In this document: piece after piece, positions 55,421 through 63,807 of the stretch | How positions within the stretch are numbered: position 1 is the first letter of the stretch | Layout: each line of letters begins with the position of its first letter | Assembly: GCA_963664065.1 (NCBI GenBank) | Contig: OY760942.1 | Location: 1,674,001-1,738,000, forward strand | Reading direction: 5' to 3' | Length of the DNA: 64,000 nt | From: JABDJL01 sp963664065 | Lineage (GTDB): Bacteria > Pseudomonadota > Gammaproteobacteria > Xanthomonadales > SZUA-36 | Position numbers and translations under genes: made by a program | The notes under the pieces: generated by a model | Told to the model about the DNA's origin: nothing | The model's input: the letters and a program-made list of their open reading frames with translations, nothing else | Databases searched by the model: none

Positions 55421-55759
55421 CTACCCAGTGAGACTTTTTTTAAGCCAGTCATTGCGCAGGTACAGTTCGGCAACCGCTTGCTTGAGGGTGGTATTTTCTT
55501 TTCTGAGACCAACCACTTCATCGCTGTTGGCTTCTCTGACGGTATCTCCTGACAGGCGCTTTTTACCGGCCTCCAGAAAATCCTTGCTCCAGCGGTAATA
55601 CAGATTGTTGTTAATACCTTCCTGGCGACACAGTTCAGCGATCGAGCTTTCACCGCGCAATCCATCCAGTACGATACGGATCTTTTCCTCTGACGAGAAC
55701 TTGCGACGGGTATTGCGGCGGATCTCCTTGACCCGTTTGGTGGTGTTTGACATGCTCAT
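55421..55759 (-). CDS. IS3-family transposase OrfA, copy 4 (112 residues)
   Basis: Same as copies 2 and 3, TAG at codon 113, A7G run preserved. Confidence 0.9.
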   Translation of the reverse strand: MSMSNTTKRVKEIRRNTRRKFSSEEKIRIVLDGLRGESSIAELCRQEGINNNLYYRWSKDFLEAGKKRLSGDTVREANSDEVVGLRKENTTLKQAVAELYLRNDWLKKSLTG

Positions 55760-55848
55760 ATTGAGACTCCTCTGCTTCAGGTTAAAAATAGCAGAAGTGT
55801 CTCTTAGTTAAAGCAGTTGATTGGCCCCATATGGGCTGACGTCACACA

Positions 55849-55951
55849 CGGGTACGTCCATTTCCATTGTGTGCTTACCGGCGGCTTCAGTCTCATCATA
55901 GGCCTGAGCAGGGGAGCTAAAATGATTTTCATGAACGGTGATCTTCATCAT
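55849..55951 (-). pseudogene. 5' fragment (34 codons) of an unknown gene cut by IS copy 4
   Basis: ATG 55951 (ATGATGAAG) reads MMKITVHENHFSSPAQAYDE then TEAAGKHTMEMDVP and enters the IS left end. The charged His/Glu-rich sequence is plausible coding DNA, but the family is not recognised. A 20-codon open frame just upstream ends by overlapping this start (GCATGATG), which could be a leader peptide or chance. Confidence 0.4.
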
Positions 55952-56103
55952 GCGATCATGGTCAATTTTCCTGTCATACACCGATTATATGGCCTTAAAT
56001 CGGGCAGAGTCATGGTTTTCACTTAATCTGGCTGTACAGCCTGAACTCGTTCCGGTAACGTTCCGGCACCTGTTCAGAGTCAATACACCAAAGGTATTTC
56101 AGC

Positions 56104-57543
56104 GTGTCTGATCAATGGCGAGTACTTAAATTCGGCGGCACCAGTGTTGCCGGTCTGGCCCAATGGCAGACCATTGCGGCATTGGCTTCCGAGCGTCAAA
56201 AAAAAAGCAATCGTGTGTTGCTGGTTTGTTCGGCAATCGCCGGAGTGACCAACGACCTGGAAGCCATCACGGAACCCGGCGCAAATACCGGGGAGTTAGT
56301 CCGTAGCATCATTGAAAAACACCAGGCTTTGGCACTGGAGCTCGGTATCGATGCCGCGGCGATGCTCGAAACAGCGGTGACCCTGCTCAAAGCCCGGATT
56401 CAAAAATTCAGTGAACGGCCCGGCCCTGAGAACAAAGCCGAATTGTTATCGCTGGGTGAATGGATTAGCAGCAGGCTGGGACATCTCTATCTTTCGCAAA
56501 ACATGGCCATTGACCTGGTGAATGCGAAAGAGGCGCTTGAAGTCGTTCCGGAACAAGACCCGGAATCCCGCCGCGCATGGCTTTCAGCAAGATGTGTATC
56601 CCGGACGGATAGCGAACTTAACAAGCGTTGGTGTTCAAAGGCGCCGGTGCTGATCACCCAGGGTTTCGTCGCCAGCACCACCGATGGGCGAACCGCCTTA
56701 CTTGGAAGGGGTGGTTCAGATACTTCAGCAGCCTTGCTGGCCAGCCGTTTGAATGTACAGGAATTCGAAATCTGGACTGACGTACCGGGCCTGTTTTCGG
56801 CAGATCCGGCCAGGGAGCCCGGCGCAATGTTGCTGAAGGAGCTTGACTACGCCGAAGCGCTGGAAATGGCGGCAAGCGGTGCACGTGTGGTGCATCCACG
56901 TTGTATCCGCGCCGCTTCCGAAGCAGGCACTTCAATTCTGATACGGGATATCAGGCGGCCGCAGCACCAGGGCACCCGGATTTCAGGAACTCGAACGGCT
57001 GTGAGTGAAACAGCACCGGTGCAGGGTATTAAGGCAGTGACCTGCCAGGACAGAATGCTGGTGATTTTGCTGGAAACCCTGGATACCCGCCAGCAGGTGG
57101 GTTTCCTGGCATGGGTGTTTGGTGTCTTCAGCAAGTTGGGTGTTTCCATCGACCTGGTGGCCACTTCTGAAACCACCACCACGGTGGCGATCAACGGCAT
57201 TGACAACCACCTGGACGATGCGTTGATTAAATCGATGTCAGGCCAGCTTTCTCAACGATGCAAAGTGCGGCTTTATCAGGATTGCTGTTGTGTCAACCTG
57301 GTCGGGCGCGGTGCCCGGACAGCGTTGGCACAACTGGCACCCGCAACTACCGGTTTTGAGAAATGGCCGCTATTAATGCTTTCCCTGTCAGCCAATGACA
57401 TGTGTCTCAGCATGCTGGTCCTTCCCGATCATGCGATACAACTGGTTCGTGATTTGCACCGTTGCCTGATCATCGAAGGCGAATTATCCCGGCGTAACAA
57501 CCATTACGGCCCGGCATGGGCTGAGTTGGAGAAGGCCGGATGA
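56104..57543 (+). CDS. aspartate kinase
   Basis: 479 residues from GTG 56104. Amino-acid-kinase core: VLKFGGTSVAGLAQW, VLITQGFVASTTDGRTALLG then RGGSDTSAALLA, and ALEMAASGARVVHPRC. C-terminal ACT regulatory region with LGVSIDLVATSETTTTVAIN. It makes aspartyl phosphate, the entry to lysine, DAP, threonine and methionine. The stop overlaps murL (ATGA), tying DAP-precursor supply to the peptidoglycan genes that follow. Which isozyme (lysC/thrA/metL type) is not decided. Confidence 0.92.
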   Translation: MSDQWRVLKFGGTSVAGLAQWQTIAALASERQKKSNRVLLVCSAIAGVTNDLEAITEPGANTGELVRSIIEKHQALALELGIDAAAMLETAVTLLKARIQKFSERPGPENKAELLSLGEWISSRLGHLYLSQNMAIDLVNAKEALEVVPEQDPESRRAWLSARCVSRTDSELNKRWCSKAPVLITQGFVASTTDGRTALLGRGGSDTSAALLASRLNVQEFEIWTDVPGLFSADPAREPGAMLLKELDYAEALEMAASGARVVHPRCIRAASEAGTSILIRDIRRPQHQGTRISGTRTAVSETAPVQGIKAVTCQDRMLVILLETLDTRQQVGFLAWVFGVFSKLGVSIDLVATSETTTTVAINGIDNHLDDALIKSMSGQLSQRCKVRLYQDCCCVNLVGRGARTALAQLAPATTGFEKWPLLMLSLSANDMCLSMLVLPDHAIQLVRDLHRCLIIEGELSRRNNHYGPAWAELEKAG

Positions 57544-58883
57544 ATGACCTGCTTCCGGGTGGAATCTCAGTAAAGCAATTCCGGTTTCTGAAGCACAATT
57601 ACGACCCTGCGACCGGTGAAGTGGTATTGGCGTATTCGTTTGACGATGGTGAAGCGCTTTTCGAACGTATCCGTTTTCCGTTTCGACCCTGGCCATCAGA
57701 CCCGTCCAGGCAGGCTGCCTTCGACCGCGCGTTGGCCCTGTTGCATCTCATTGCCGGCGTTAGTTACTACAAGGCTTGTGTTCCGCAGGCCATGGACGCC
57801 GGTGATCATCGCATTGATAGCGAATTGGCCGGTTTTTTGAACGCTCTTTATGTCCGGGGGCTGGGAGAATTTGCCTATACAAATCGCGTTGAACTCCAAT
57901 CACGGGTGAATTTCACGGTTAACAGCATCGGGGACACAGAACCGCTGGACCTGGATTTGCCGGAACGAGCCCTGGTAGCCATGGGCGGGGGCAAAGACAG
58001 CCTGGTTTCACTGGAGACATTACGTTCAGCGGGTATTGAGATACAGCCGGCCTGTGTTGGTGATTCGGAGTTGATCGCGCGAACGGTGCAAGTCGCCGGC
58101 CTGCCCCTGGTACAAATTGAAAGGGAACTCTCACCCGCGCTTGCACAAATGAACGCGGCCGGTGCATTAAACGGCCACGTGCCGGTTACCGCCATCAATT
58201 CTGCGATTCTGCTATGCGCATCAATCCTGTATGGCTATCGCTGGATTGTTTTTTCCAATGAAAGCTCGGCGGAAGAAGCAACCCTGCTTGATGCCGATGG
58301 CAGGCCGGTCAACCATCAATATTCCAAGAGCCTGGAATTCGAGCTTGGGTTTCGAAATGTGATTGGCGGGCAGGTCTCCACTGGCATTGAATACTTTTCG
58401 CTGTTGCGTCCGGTGAAAGAACTGGCCATTGCTGAGCGATTCAGCCACCTGCATCAGTATCACGCGGTTTTTTCGAGTTGTAACCGGAATTTTCACAGCG
58501 ACGGTCCACGTATCGCCGGCCGCTGGTGTGGTGATTGTCCCAAGTGCCGTTTTACAACATTGGCGCTGGCGCCATTCATGGAGCCGGATGATCTGGTTTC
58601 GATCATGGGCCAGAATCTGCTCGATCAGCCGGAACAGGAAGAAGGATTCCGGGCGCTTTGCCGCCTGGGCGTGGAGAAGCCGTTTGAATGTGTCGGCGGC
58701 GTGGATGAAAGCAGATCTGCCATGGCACAACTGGGCCTGCTGGATGCATGGAAAGAGCAAGCCATTGTCAGGCTGTTGGCAACTGAACTTTCTTTGCTGG
58801 ATGTTCCGGTTATGGAAACCATGCTGGCTGCGCGCGGGGATCACTGTATTCCAGCCAGGGGTTTACAAGATGTTGCTTTCTGA
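57540..58883 (+). CDS. murL: UDP-MurNAc-L-Ala-L-Glu epimerase
   Basis: 447 residues. The MurL hallmarks are an ATP-pyrophosphatase-like loop LVAMGGGKDSLVSLETLRSA, VPVTAINSAILLCAS, WIVFSNESSAEEATL and the Cys motif RWCGDCPKCRFTTLAL. MurL epimerises the L-Glu added by MurD2 to D-Glu in an ATP-dependent step, replacing the MurI-MurD route known from E. coli. Adjacent murD2 supports the assignment. Four-base overlap with aspartate kinase, 14-base overlap with murD2. Confidence 0.92.
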   Translation: MNDLLPGGISVKQFRFLKHNYDPATGEVVLAYSFDDGEALFERIRFPFRPWPSDPSRQAAFDRALALLHLIAGVSYYKACVPQAMDAGDHRIDSELAGFLNALYVRGLGEFAYTNRVELQSRVNFTVNSIGDTEPLDLDLPERALVAMGGGKDSLVSLETLRSAGIEIQPACVGDSELIARTVQVAGLPLVQIERELSPALAQMNAAGALNGHVPVTAINSAILLCASILYGYRWIVFSNESSAEEATLLDADGRPVNHQYSKSLEFELGFRNVIGGQVSTGIEYFSLLRPVKELAIAERFSHLHQYHAVFSSCNRNFHSDGPRIAGRWCGDCPKCRFTTLALAPFMEPDDLVSIMGQNLLDQPEQEEGFRALCRLGVEKPFECVGGVDESRSAMAQLGLLDAWKEQAIVRLLATELSLLDVPVMETMLAARGDHCIPARGLQDVAF

Positions 58884-60246
58884 ACTGGTCAATCGCGATA
58901 TTGCCATCCTGGGGGCTGGCAGGGAAGGCCAGGCAGCCTGGCGATGGCTGCGAAAACATTTCCCGAAAAAGCTGATCAGCATTTATGAAGAACGGCCGGC
59001 CAGCGAGGTCCAGAGGGCACTGTTCAATGGTCAAAACGACCGGCTGGTAAATGGCCTTTTCGATATAGAAACCCTAGCCAGGCATGACCTGTTGATCCGC
59101 TCACCTGGCATCAGTCCCTACCGCAGCGAACTCGTCGCCCTCAGGCACAAGGGGGTCCGCTTCAGCTCAGCCAGCAGCCTGTGGTTTTCGCAGCACCCTG
59201 AAGCGGAAACGATTTGTATCACCGGGACCAAGGGCAAAAGCACCACCACCGCCCTGGTGGCTCACCTCATGGCATGCGAAGGCATCAAGGTGCAGTTGGC
59301 GGGTAACATCGGCCGGCCATTGCTGGAATGCGAGGATGATGAAGTCAGCTGGTGGGTGATCGAACTGTCGAGTTACCAGTTGGTTGACCTGGAAGCCAGG
59401 CCCTGCATTGCGGCCATTCTGAATCTGTCCGATGAGCACCTGGACTGGCATGGCGGCAGCCGCGCTTACCAGGATGATAAATTACGAATCTCAGAATTGG
59501 CGGGTGATGCGCCCCTGGTTGCCAACCGTACCGATGAGTTGCTGGTTCGGCGTTTATCGGGCCGGGATAAGCTTTACTGGTTTGGCGATGAAACGGGCTT
59601 TCATGTCAAAAACAATACCTTGTGGCACCGGGAAACCTGTTTTGAATCCCTTCCGCGCCAGTCGCTGCAGGGTTCGCATAACCTGATGAATCTGGCTGCG
59701 GCCTTGACCATCCTTGCACAGGCTGGCGTCGAAATCGAAAACCTGACTGCCAGCCTTTCATCATTTGAAGGCTTGGCGCATCGGCTTCAGGCACTGGGGT
59801 GCAGGAACGGTGTCAGTTATGTGAATGACAGCCTTTCAACCACGCCGGTAGCAACATTGGCCGCCCTGGAGGCTTTACAGGGCAATCGGATAATTTTGTT
59901 GGCGGGCGGAATGGATCGAGGGCTTGATTGGCGGCCTCTTATGCCCCAAATGAAGGAATTGGCGCCATATGCCGTGATCTGCCTGCCTGATAATGGACCG
60001 GATATTGCGAATGTGCTTGAGCAGGCGGGGCTTTGCCCGCCAGGCGGAATACAATGCGCCGCCGACTTGAAAGATGCGATGAGTATGGTATCGGTAGTGG
60101 CGAAAGAAGGTGATACGGTACTGCTTTCACCTGGTGCCCCGAGTTTTCCGCATTTCAGCGACTACGAGGACCGTGGTAATCAGTTTAAGGAATTAGCGGG
60201 ATTTAGAGGGTTTCGAACAAGCAAACGATCAAGAGATCGCGGGTGA
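58870..60246 (+). CDS. murD2: UDP-MurNAc-L-alanine:L-glutamate ligase
   Basis: 458 residues from ATG 58870, inside the 3' end of murL. Mur ligase features: N-terminal Rossmann-like DIAILGAGREGQAAWRW, ATP loop ICITGTKGKSTTTALVAH, WVIELSSYQLVDLEARP, LNLSDEHLDWHGG and AGGMDRGLDW. Beside murL it should add L-Glu rather than D-Glu to UDP-MurNAc-L-Ala. The final 20 residues (FRGFRTSKRSRDRG) are basic and may be a run-on. Confidence 0.9.
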   Translation: MLLSELVNRDIAILGAGREGQAAWRWLRKHFPKKLISIYEERPASEVQRALFNGQNDRLVNGLFDIETLARHDLLIRSPGISPYRSELVALRHKGVRFSSASSLWFSQHPEAETICITGTKGKSTTTALVAHLMACEGIKVQLAGNIGRPLLECEDDEVSWWVIELSSYQLVDLEARPCIAAILNLSDEHLDWHGGSRAYQDDKLRISELAGDAPLVANRTDELLVRRLSGRDKLYWFGDETGFHVKNNTLWHRETCFESLPRQSLQGSHNLMNLAAALTILAQAGVEIENLTASLSSFEGLAHRLQALGCRNGVSYVNDSLSTTPVATLAALEALQGNRIILLAGGMDRGLDWRPLMPQMKELAPYAVICLPDNGPDIANVLEQAGLCPPGGIQCAADLKDAMSMVSVVAKEGDTVLLSPGAPSFPHFSDYEDRGNQFKELAGFRGFRTSKRSRDRG

Positions 60247-60374
60247 AGGGTGAGGAGTGCAGAAAACCCTGTTTGGAATGAGGGAGAGACCAAAATCTAC
60301 CCGCGACCTCTTATGGGATAAGACCGCCAATATGGCAAAAAAGTTTCAACATTGATAAAAATTGTGGAGTATTT

Positions 60375-60893
60375 ATGAATGATCATGGCAGCCAGATCAG
60401 GGCCGAAATGAACACCTCGAAAGGCGTGATCAATATCGAGTTGTATGCCCAACACGCACCGGTCACGGTGAGTAACTTTATTAACCTGGCCAGGCGCGGT
60501 TATTACGGTGGTCTGAATTTTCACCGGGTGATATCTGATTTTATGGTACAGGGCGGTTGCCCTCTGGGTTCAGGCACCGGCGGGCCAGGGTACCAGTTTG
60601 AAGACGAATGTCATCCGGACAAAAAGCATGATCGCCCCGGCATCCTGTCCATGGCCAATGCAGGTCCTTCTACCAACGGAAGCCAGTTTTTTATTACCCA
60701 TATTGCAACCCCGTGGCTGGACGGCCGTCACACGGTATTTGGGGCCATTGTTTCTTCCGAGGATCAGGCAATTGTTGACGCAATCAGGGTTGGCGACAGC
60801 CTTGACTCGGTCAAAATCAGCGGAGGAGAAGACCTGCTGGATAGCCAGTCAGAACAGGTTACGAACTGGAATACTATTCTGGATTCACGCTAG
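60375..60893 (+). CDS. cyclophilin-type peptidyl-prolyl isomerase (PpiB-like)
   Basis: 172 residues without a signal peptide, so cytosolic. Cyclophilin motifs: APVTVSNFINLARRGYYGGL, NFHRVISDFMVQGGCPLGSG (catalytic Arg and Phe), MANAGPSTNGSQFFITHIAT, PWLDGRHTVFG. Its TAG stop shares CTAG with the stop of the convergent ispB gene. Confidence 0.93.
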   Translation: MNDHGSQIRAEMNTSKGVINIELYAQHAPVTVSNFINLARRGYYGGLNFHRVISDFMVQGGCPLGSGTGGPGYQFEDECHPDKKHDRPGILSMANAGPSTNGSQFFITHIATPWLDGRHTVFGAIVSSEDQAIVDAIRVGDSLDSVKISGGEDLLDSQSEQVTNWNTILDSR

Positions 60894-61912
60894 TGATTGC
60901 GCCGGTAACTGTAGCGAGCAAGATCTTTCAGGGCTGCCTGCCATTTTGAATCCTGAAGCGCTTCAATACACTGCAGGGCTGAATTTGCCTGTGACCTGGC
61001 ACTCTCCATAGCGGTCTCCAGGGCGCCGGTTTCACGGATGATCGCAAGCACTTCCTGCAGCTTGTCATTTCCACTGTTGCGCACGGCCTGGTCAATCACC
61101 GACCTGCCGTGTTCTCCAGTGCCTGCACGAGCCAGGATCAGCGGGAGAGTGGGCTTCCCTTCGGCCAGGTCAGCGCCGATATTCTTGCCCATTGCATCTC
61201 CGTCACCGGCATAGTCCATCACATCGTCAGCAATCTGGAAGGCCAATCCCAACTTGTTGCCGAATTCAGCCAGTTCGTCCTCGATTGCCTGGTCTGAGCC
61301 TGCCAGGATGGCACCAAGGCGGCAGGCGGCTTCGAATAGTTTCGCCGTCTTGTTTTCTATGACCCGAAAATAACTGGATTCGCTGATCTGCGGATCACCA
61401 AGGTTGAGTAGCTGCAATACCTCGCCCTCGGCTATGGTATTGGTGGCTTCTGCCATGATTTGCATGACACGCATGGAATCGATACCAACCATCATCTGAA
61501 AGCTGCGTGAGTAAAGGAAATCCCCGACCAGCACACTGGCCGCATTGCCCCACACCGCGTGTGCAGACCGTTTGCCACGCCGGAAATCAGACTCGTCCAC
61601 CACATCGTCGTGCAACAACGTGGCGGTATGGATGAATTCGATGATTGCCGCCAGGGGTATATGATCATCTCCCTGGTAGCCACAGGCTCTGGCACTCAAT
61701 ATCAACAACATGGGCCGGAGCCGCTTTCCGCCGCCGGACATGATGTATTTTGCGACCTGGTTGATGAGAACAACATCTGAGTGCAGGCTTTCATGAATAA
61801 ACCGGTCCACCCGCGCCATGTCCGGTGCACACAGATTAAGCACACTGCTCAGCGGATGGTCCGGCAATTGCGACTCAATTGTTGTTTGTTTCTGGTTCAA
61901 GAGGCTCTCCAC
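60890..61912 (-). CDS. ispB: octaprenyl/polyprenyl diphosphate synthase
   Basis: 340 residues if GTG 61912 (VESLLNQKQTTIES) is used; upstream in-frame sequence is not coding-like. First aspartate-rich motif TATLLHDDVVDESDFRRG, second LGLAFQIADDVMDYAGDGD, and GGGKRLRPMLLILSARA. It makes the long prenyl tail for ubiquinone or menaquinone. Homology to family members starts close to the chosen start. Confidence 0.92.
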   Translation of the reverse strand: MESLLNQKQTTIESQLPDHPLSSVLNLCAPDMARVDRFIHESLHSDVVLINQVAKYIMSGGGKRLRPMLLILSARACGYQGDDHIPLAAIIEFIHTATLLHDDVVDESDFRRGKRSAHAVWGNAASVLVGDFLYSRSFQMMVGIDSMRVMQIMAEATNTIAEGEVLQLLNLGDPQISESSYFRVIENKTAKLFEAACRLGAILAGSDQAIEDELAEFGNKLGLAFQIADDVMDYAGDGDAMGKNIGADLAEGKPTLPLILARAGTGEHGRSVIDQAVRNSGNDKLQEVLAIIRETGALETAMESARSQANSALQCIEALQDSKWQAALKDLARYSYRRNH

Positions 61913-62257
61913 ACGAACGGGCGAATTATAGATGACTCTTGCGCACGGTTCCCACGAAACATGCACAACGGGATTTCCTACAGGTCTGAGAGGCTCCGGC
62001 AGGTATCCGGTTGCGCAGTTCTTTTGTATTTTTACTGGTAACAATGTTGCACGGTAAATAGCCGTGTCTGTGTTAAACTTCGCGGTCTGGTCGTGCCACG
62101 CTTTAAGCCGCCAATTCCGGGTGATTTTAGGTGGACAAGGCCGCAAATAAAACGAAACAACAAAACTCCGATTGCTGGTTTGCACGGGTAAAACCGGTGG
62201 AAGCGGAAAATTCAATAGCCAAGGGCGAAGGCTGTTTCGCCAACCTGGAGACTCTAA
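61913..62257. other. divergent intergenic region between ispB and ssb
   Basis: 345 bases without a convincing gene. It must hold the promoters of both. A TTGCAC at 62047-62052 with TGTTAA 18 bases later is a weak candidate for ssb. A GGAG ribosome site precedes the ssb ATG. Confidence 0.4.
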
Positions 62258-62719
62258 ATGGCACGTGGTATCAATAAAGTTATTCTGGTCGGAAACCTGG
62301 GCAAAGACCCTGAAATCCGATACACGGCGAGTGGTTCAGCAATAGCAAATGTCACTATTGCTACGACAGATTCCTGGCGTGACAAACAGTCCGGAGAAAA
62401 ACAGGAAAAAACCGAATGGCATCGTGTGGTTTTCTTTAGTCGTCTTGCTGAGATTGTAGGTGAATATCTGAAAAAGGGTTCGCAGGTATATGTTGAAGGC
62501 AGACTCCAAACACGCAAATGGCAGGATCAGTCGGGCCAGGACCGGTGGACTACAGAAATAGTCGCCAATGAAATGCAAATGCTTGGCAGTCGCGGAGGCG
62601 ATGGAGGCGGGCAGGACCAGCAGAATACGGGGTTCAGGAAACCGGCTGCTCAGCAGCCAGCCAAGACCCAACAACCGCGTGCCGAGGAAGATTTCCAGGA
62701 CGACGATATTCCGTTCTGA
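62258..62719 (+). CDS. ssb: single-stranded DNA-binding protein
   Basis: 153 residues. OB-fold start ARGINKVILVGNLGKDPEIR, then EWHRVVFFSRLAEIVGEYLK and GSQVYVEGRLQTRKWQDQ. A Gly/Gln-rich linker leads to the acidic C-terminal tip DFQDDDIPF that recruits replication and repair partners. Ten bases separate it from rfbB. Confidence 0.97.
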   Translation: MARGINKVILVGNLGKDPEIRYTASGSAIANVTIATTDSWRDKQSGEKQEKTEWHRVVFFSRLAEIVGEYLKKGSQVYVEGRLQTRKWQDQSGQDRWTTEIVANEMQMLGSRGGDGGGQDQQNTGFRKPAAQQPAKTQQPRAEEDFQDDDIPF

Positions 62720-62729
62720 ATATTCAGTC

Positions 62730-63806
62730 ATGAAAACCCTGCTGGTCACAGGCGGCGCCGGTTTTATTGGTGGTAATTTCGTTTTACGCGTCCTGCAAAA
62801 GGACCGCGAATTGCGCGTGGTCAATCTTGATGCTCTGACTTATGCAGGCAACCTCGATACCCTGGCTTCACTCAAGAACAACGATCACCATGTTTTCGTA
62901 CATGGCGACATTTGTGACCATGAACTCGTTACGCGGCTGCTTGCCGAATACGCTCCACAGGCAATCATCAATTTTGCTGCTGAAAGCCATGTTGACAGAT
63001 CCATCGAGGAGCCTTCGGTTTTTGTCCGGACCAATGTCCAGGGCACGCTGAATCTGCTTGAATGTGCCAACCGCTTCTGGAATGGCGGCCAGTGTGAGCA
63101 TGGAAACGGTTTCCGCTTCCTGCATATATCAACTGATGAGGTGTATGGAAGCCTGGGGAGTGAAGGAAGGTTTCACGAAACAACGCCATATTCACCCAAC
63201 TCACCTTATGCGGCATCCAAGGCGGCGGCCGACCACCTGGTAAGAGCATTCCATCACACCTACGGCCTTCCGACGCTGACCACCAACTGTTCCAATAATT
63301 ACGGCCCCTATCAGTTTCCGGAAAAACTGGTTCCACTCATTATTCTGAACGCGTTGGAGAAAAAGGCTTTGCCGGTCTATGGGGATGGACTGCAGGTTCG
63401 CGACTGGCTGTATGTCAACGATCACGTGGACGCGATATGTACCGTGTTGGCAGGCGCCCACCCCGGTTCGGTCTACAATATCGGTGGAAATTCCGAAAAA
63501 ACCAACCTGGAAATCGTAAATGCCATCTGTGATGCTGTCGATTTTCGCCGCCTCGATTCGGATCAGAAAAGGCGTTCATTGATCACGCATGTGACGGACC
63601 GGCCAGGACATGATCGTCGTTATGCCATTGATTGCAGCAGCCTCGAGTCAGACCTGGGGTGGAAGCCCGCCACGACTTTTGCCGATGGTCTCCAAAAGAC
63701 GGTGGACTGGTACCTGGAAAACACTGGCTGGATAGAACGTGTACAGGACGGAAGTTACCAGGGAGAAAGGCGTGGACTCGTTCACGGGGCAGGAAAGGAG
63801 GGCTGA
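62730..63806 (+). CDS. rfbB: dTDP-glucose 4,6-dehydratase
   Basis: 358 residues from ATG 62730. NAD-binding TGGAGFIGGNFVLRV, catalytic LHISTDEVYGSLG and YxxxK in SPYAASKAAADHLV, then NCSNNYGPYQFPEKLVPLII and GLQVRDWLYVNDH. Second step of dTDP-L-rhamnose synthesis for O-antigen or other surface polysaccharide. rfbA follows after a single base, so an rfb operon starts here and runs out of the window. Confidence 0.95.
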   Translation: MKTLLVTGGAGFIGGNFVLRVLQKDRELRVVNLDALTYAGNLDTLASLKNNDHHVFVHGDICDHELVTRLLAEYAPQAIINFAAESHVDRSIEEPSVFVRTNVQGTLNLLECANRFWNGGQCEHGNGFRFLHISTDEVYGSLGSEGRFHETTPYSPNSPYAASKAAADHLVRAFHHTYGLPTLTTNCSNNYGPYQFPEKLVPLIILNALEKKALPVYGDGLQVRDWLYVNDHVDAICTVLAGAHPGSVYNIGGNSEKTNLEIVNAICDAVDFRRLDSDQKRRSLITHVTDRPGHDRRYAIDCSSLESDLGWKPATTFADGLQKTVDWYLENTGWIERVQDGSYQGERRGLVHGAGKEG

Positions 63807-63807
63807 A

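Larger units (their letters stand above)
54345..55848 (-). mobile_element. IS3-family insertion sequence, complete copy 4
   Basis: 1504 bp, minus orientation. Flanks TCAAG (left) and CGGGT (right), no target duplication. Variant group of copy 3 (GCCAGGACG, AGTACGGG) with two extra changes near the orfB end (AAAGTACAAAACC and GCGATTAGC), one giving Ile to Val. Left flank: truncated flavoprotein; right flank: start of another truncated gene read towards the IS. Confidence 0.95.
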
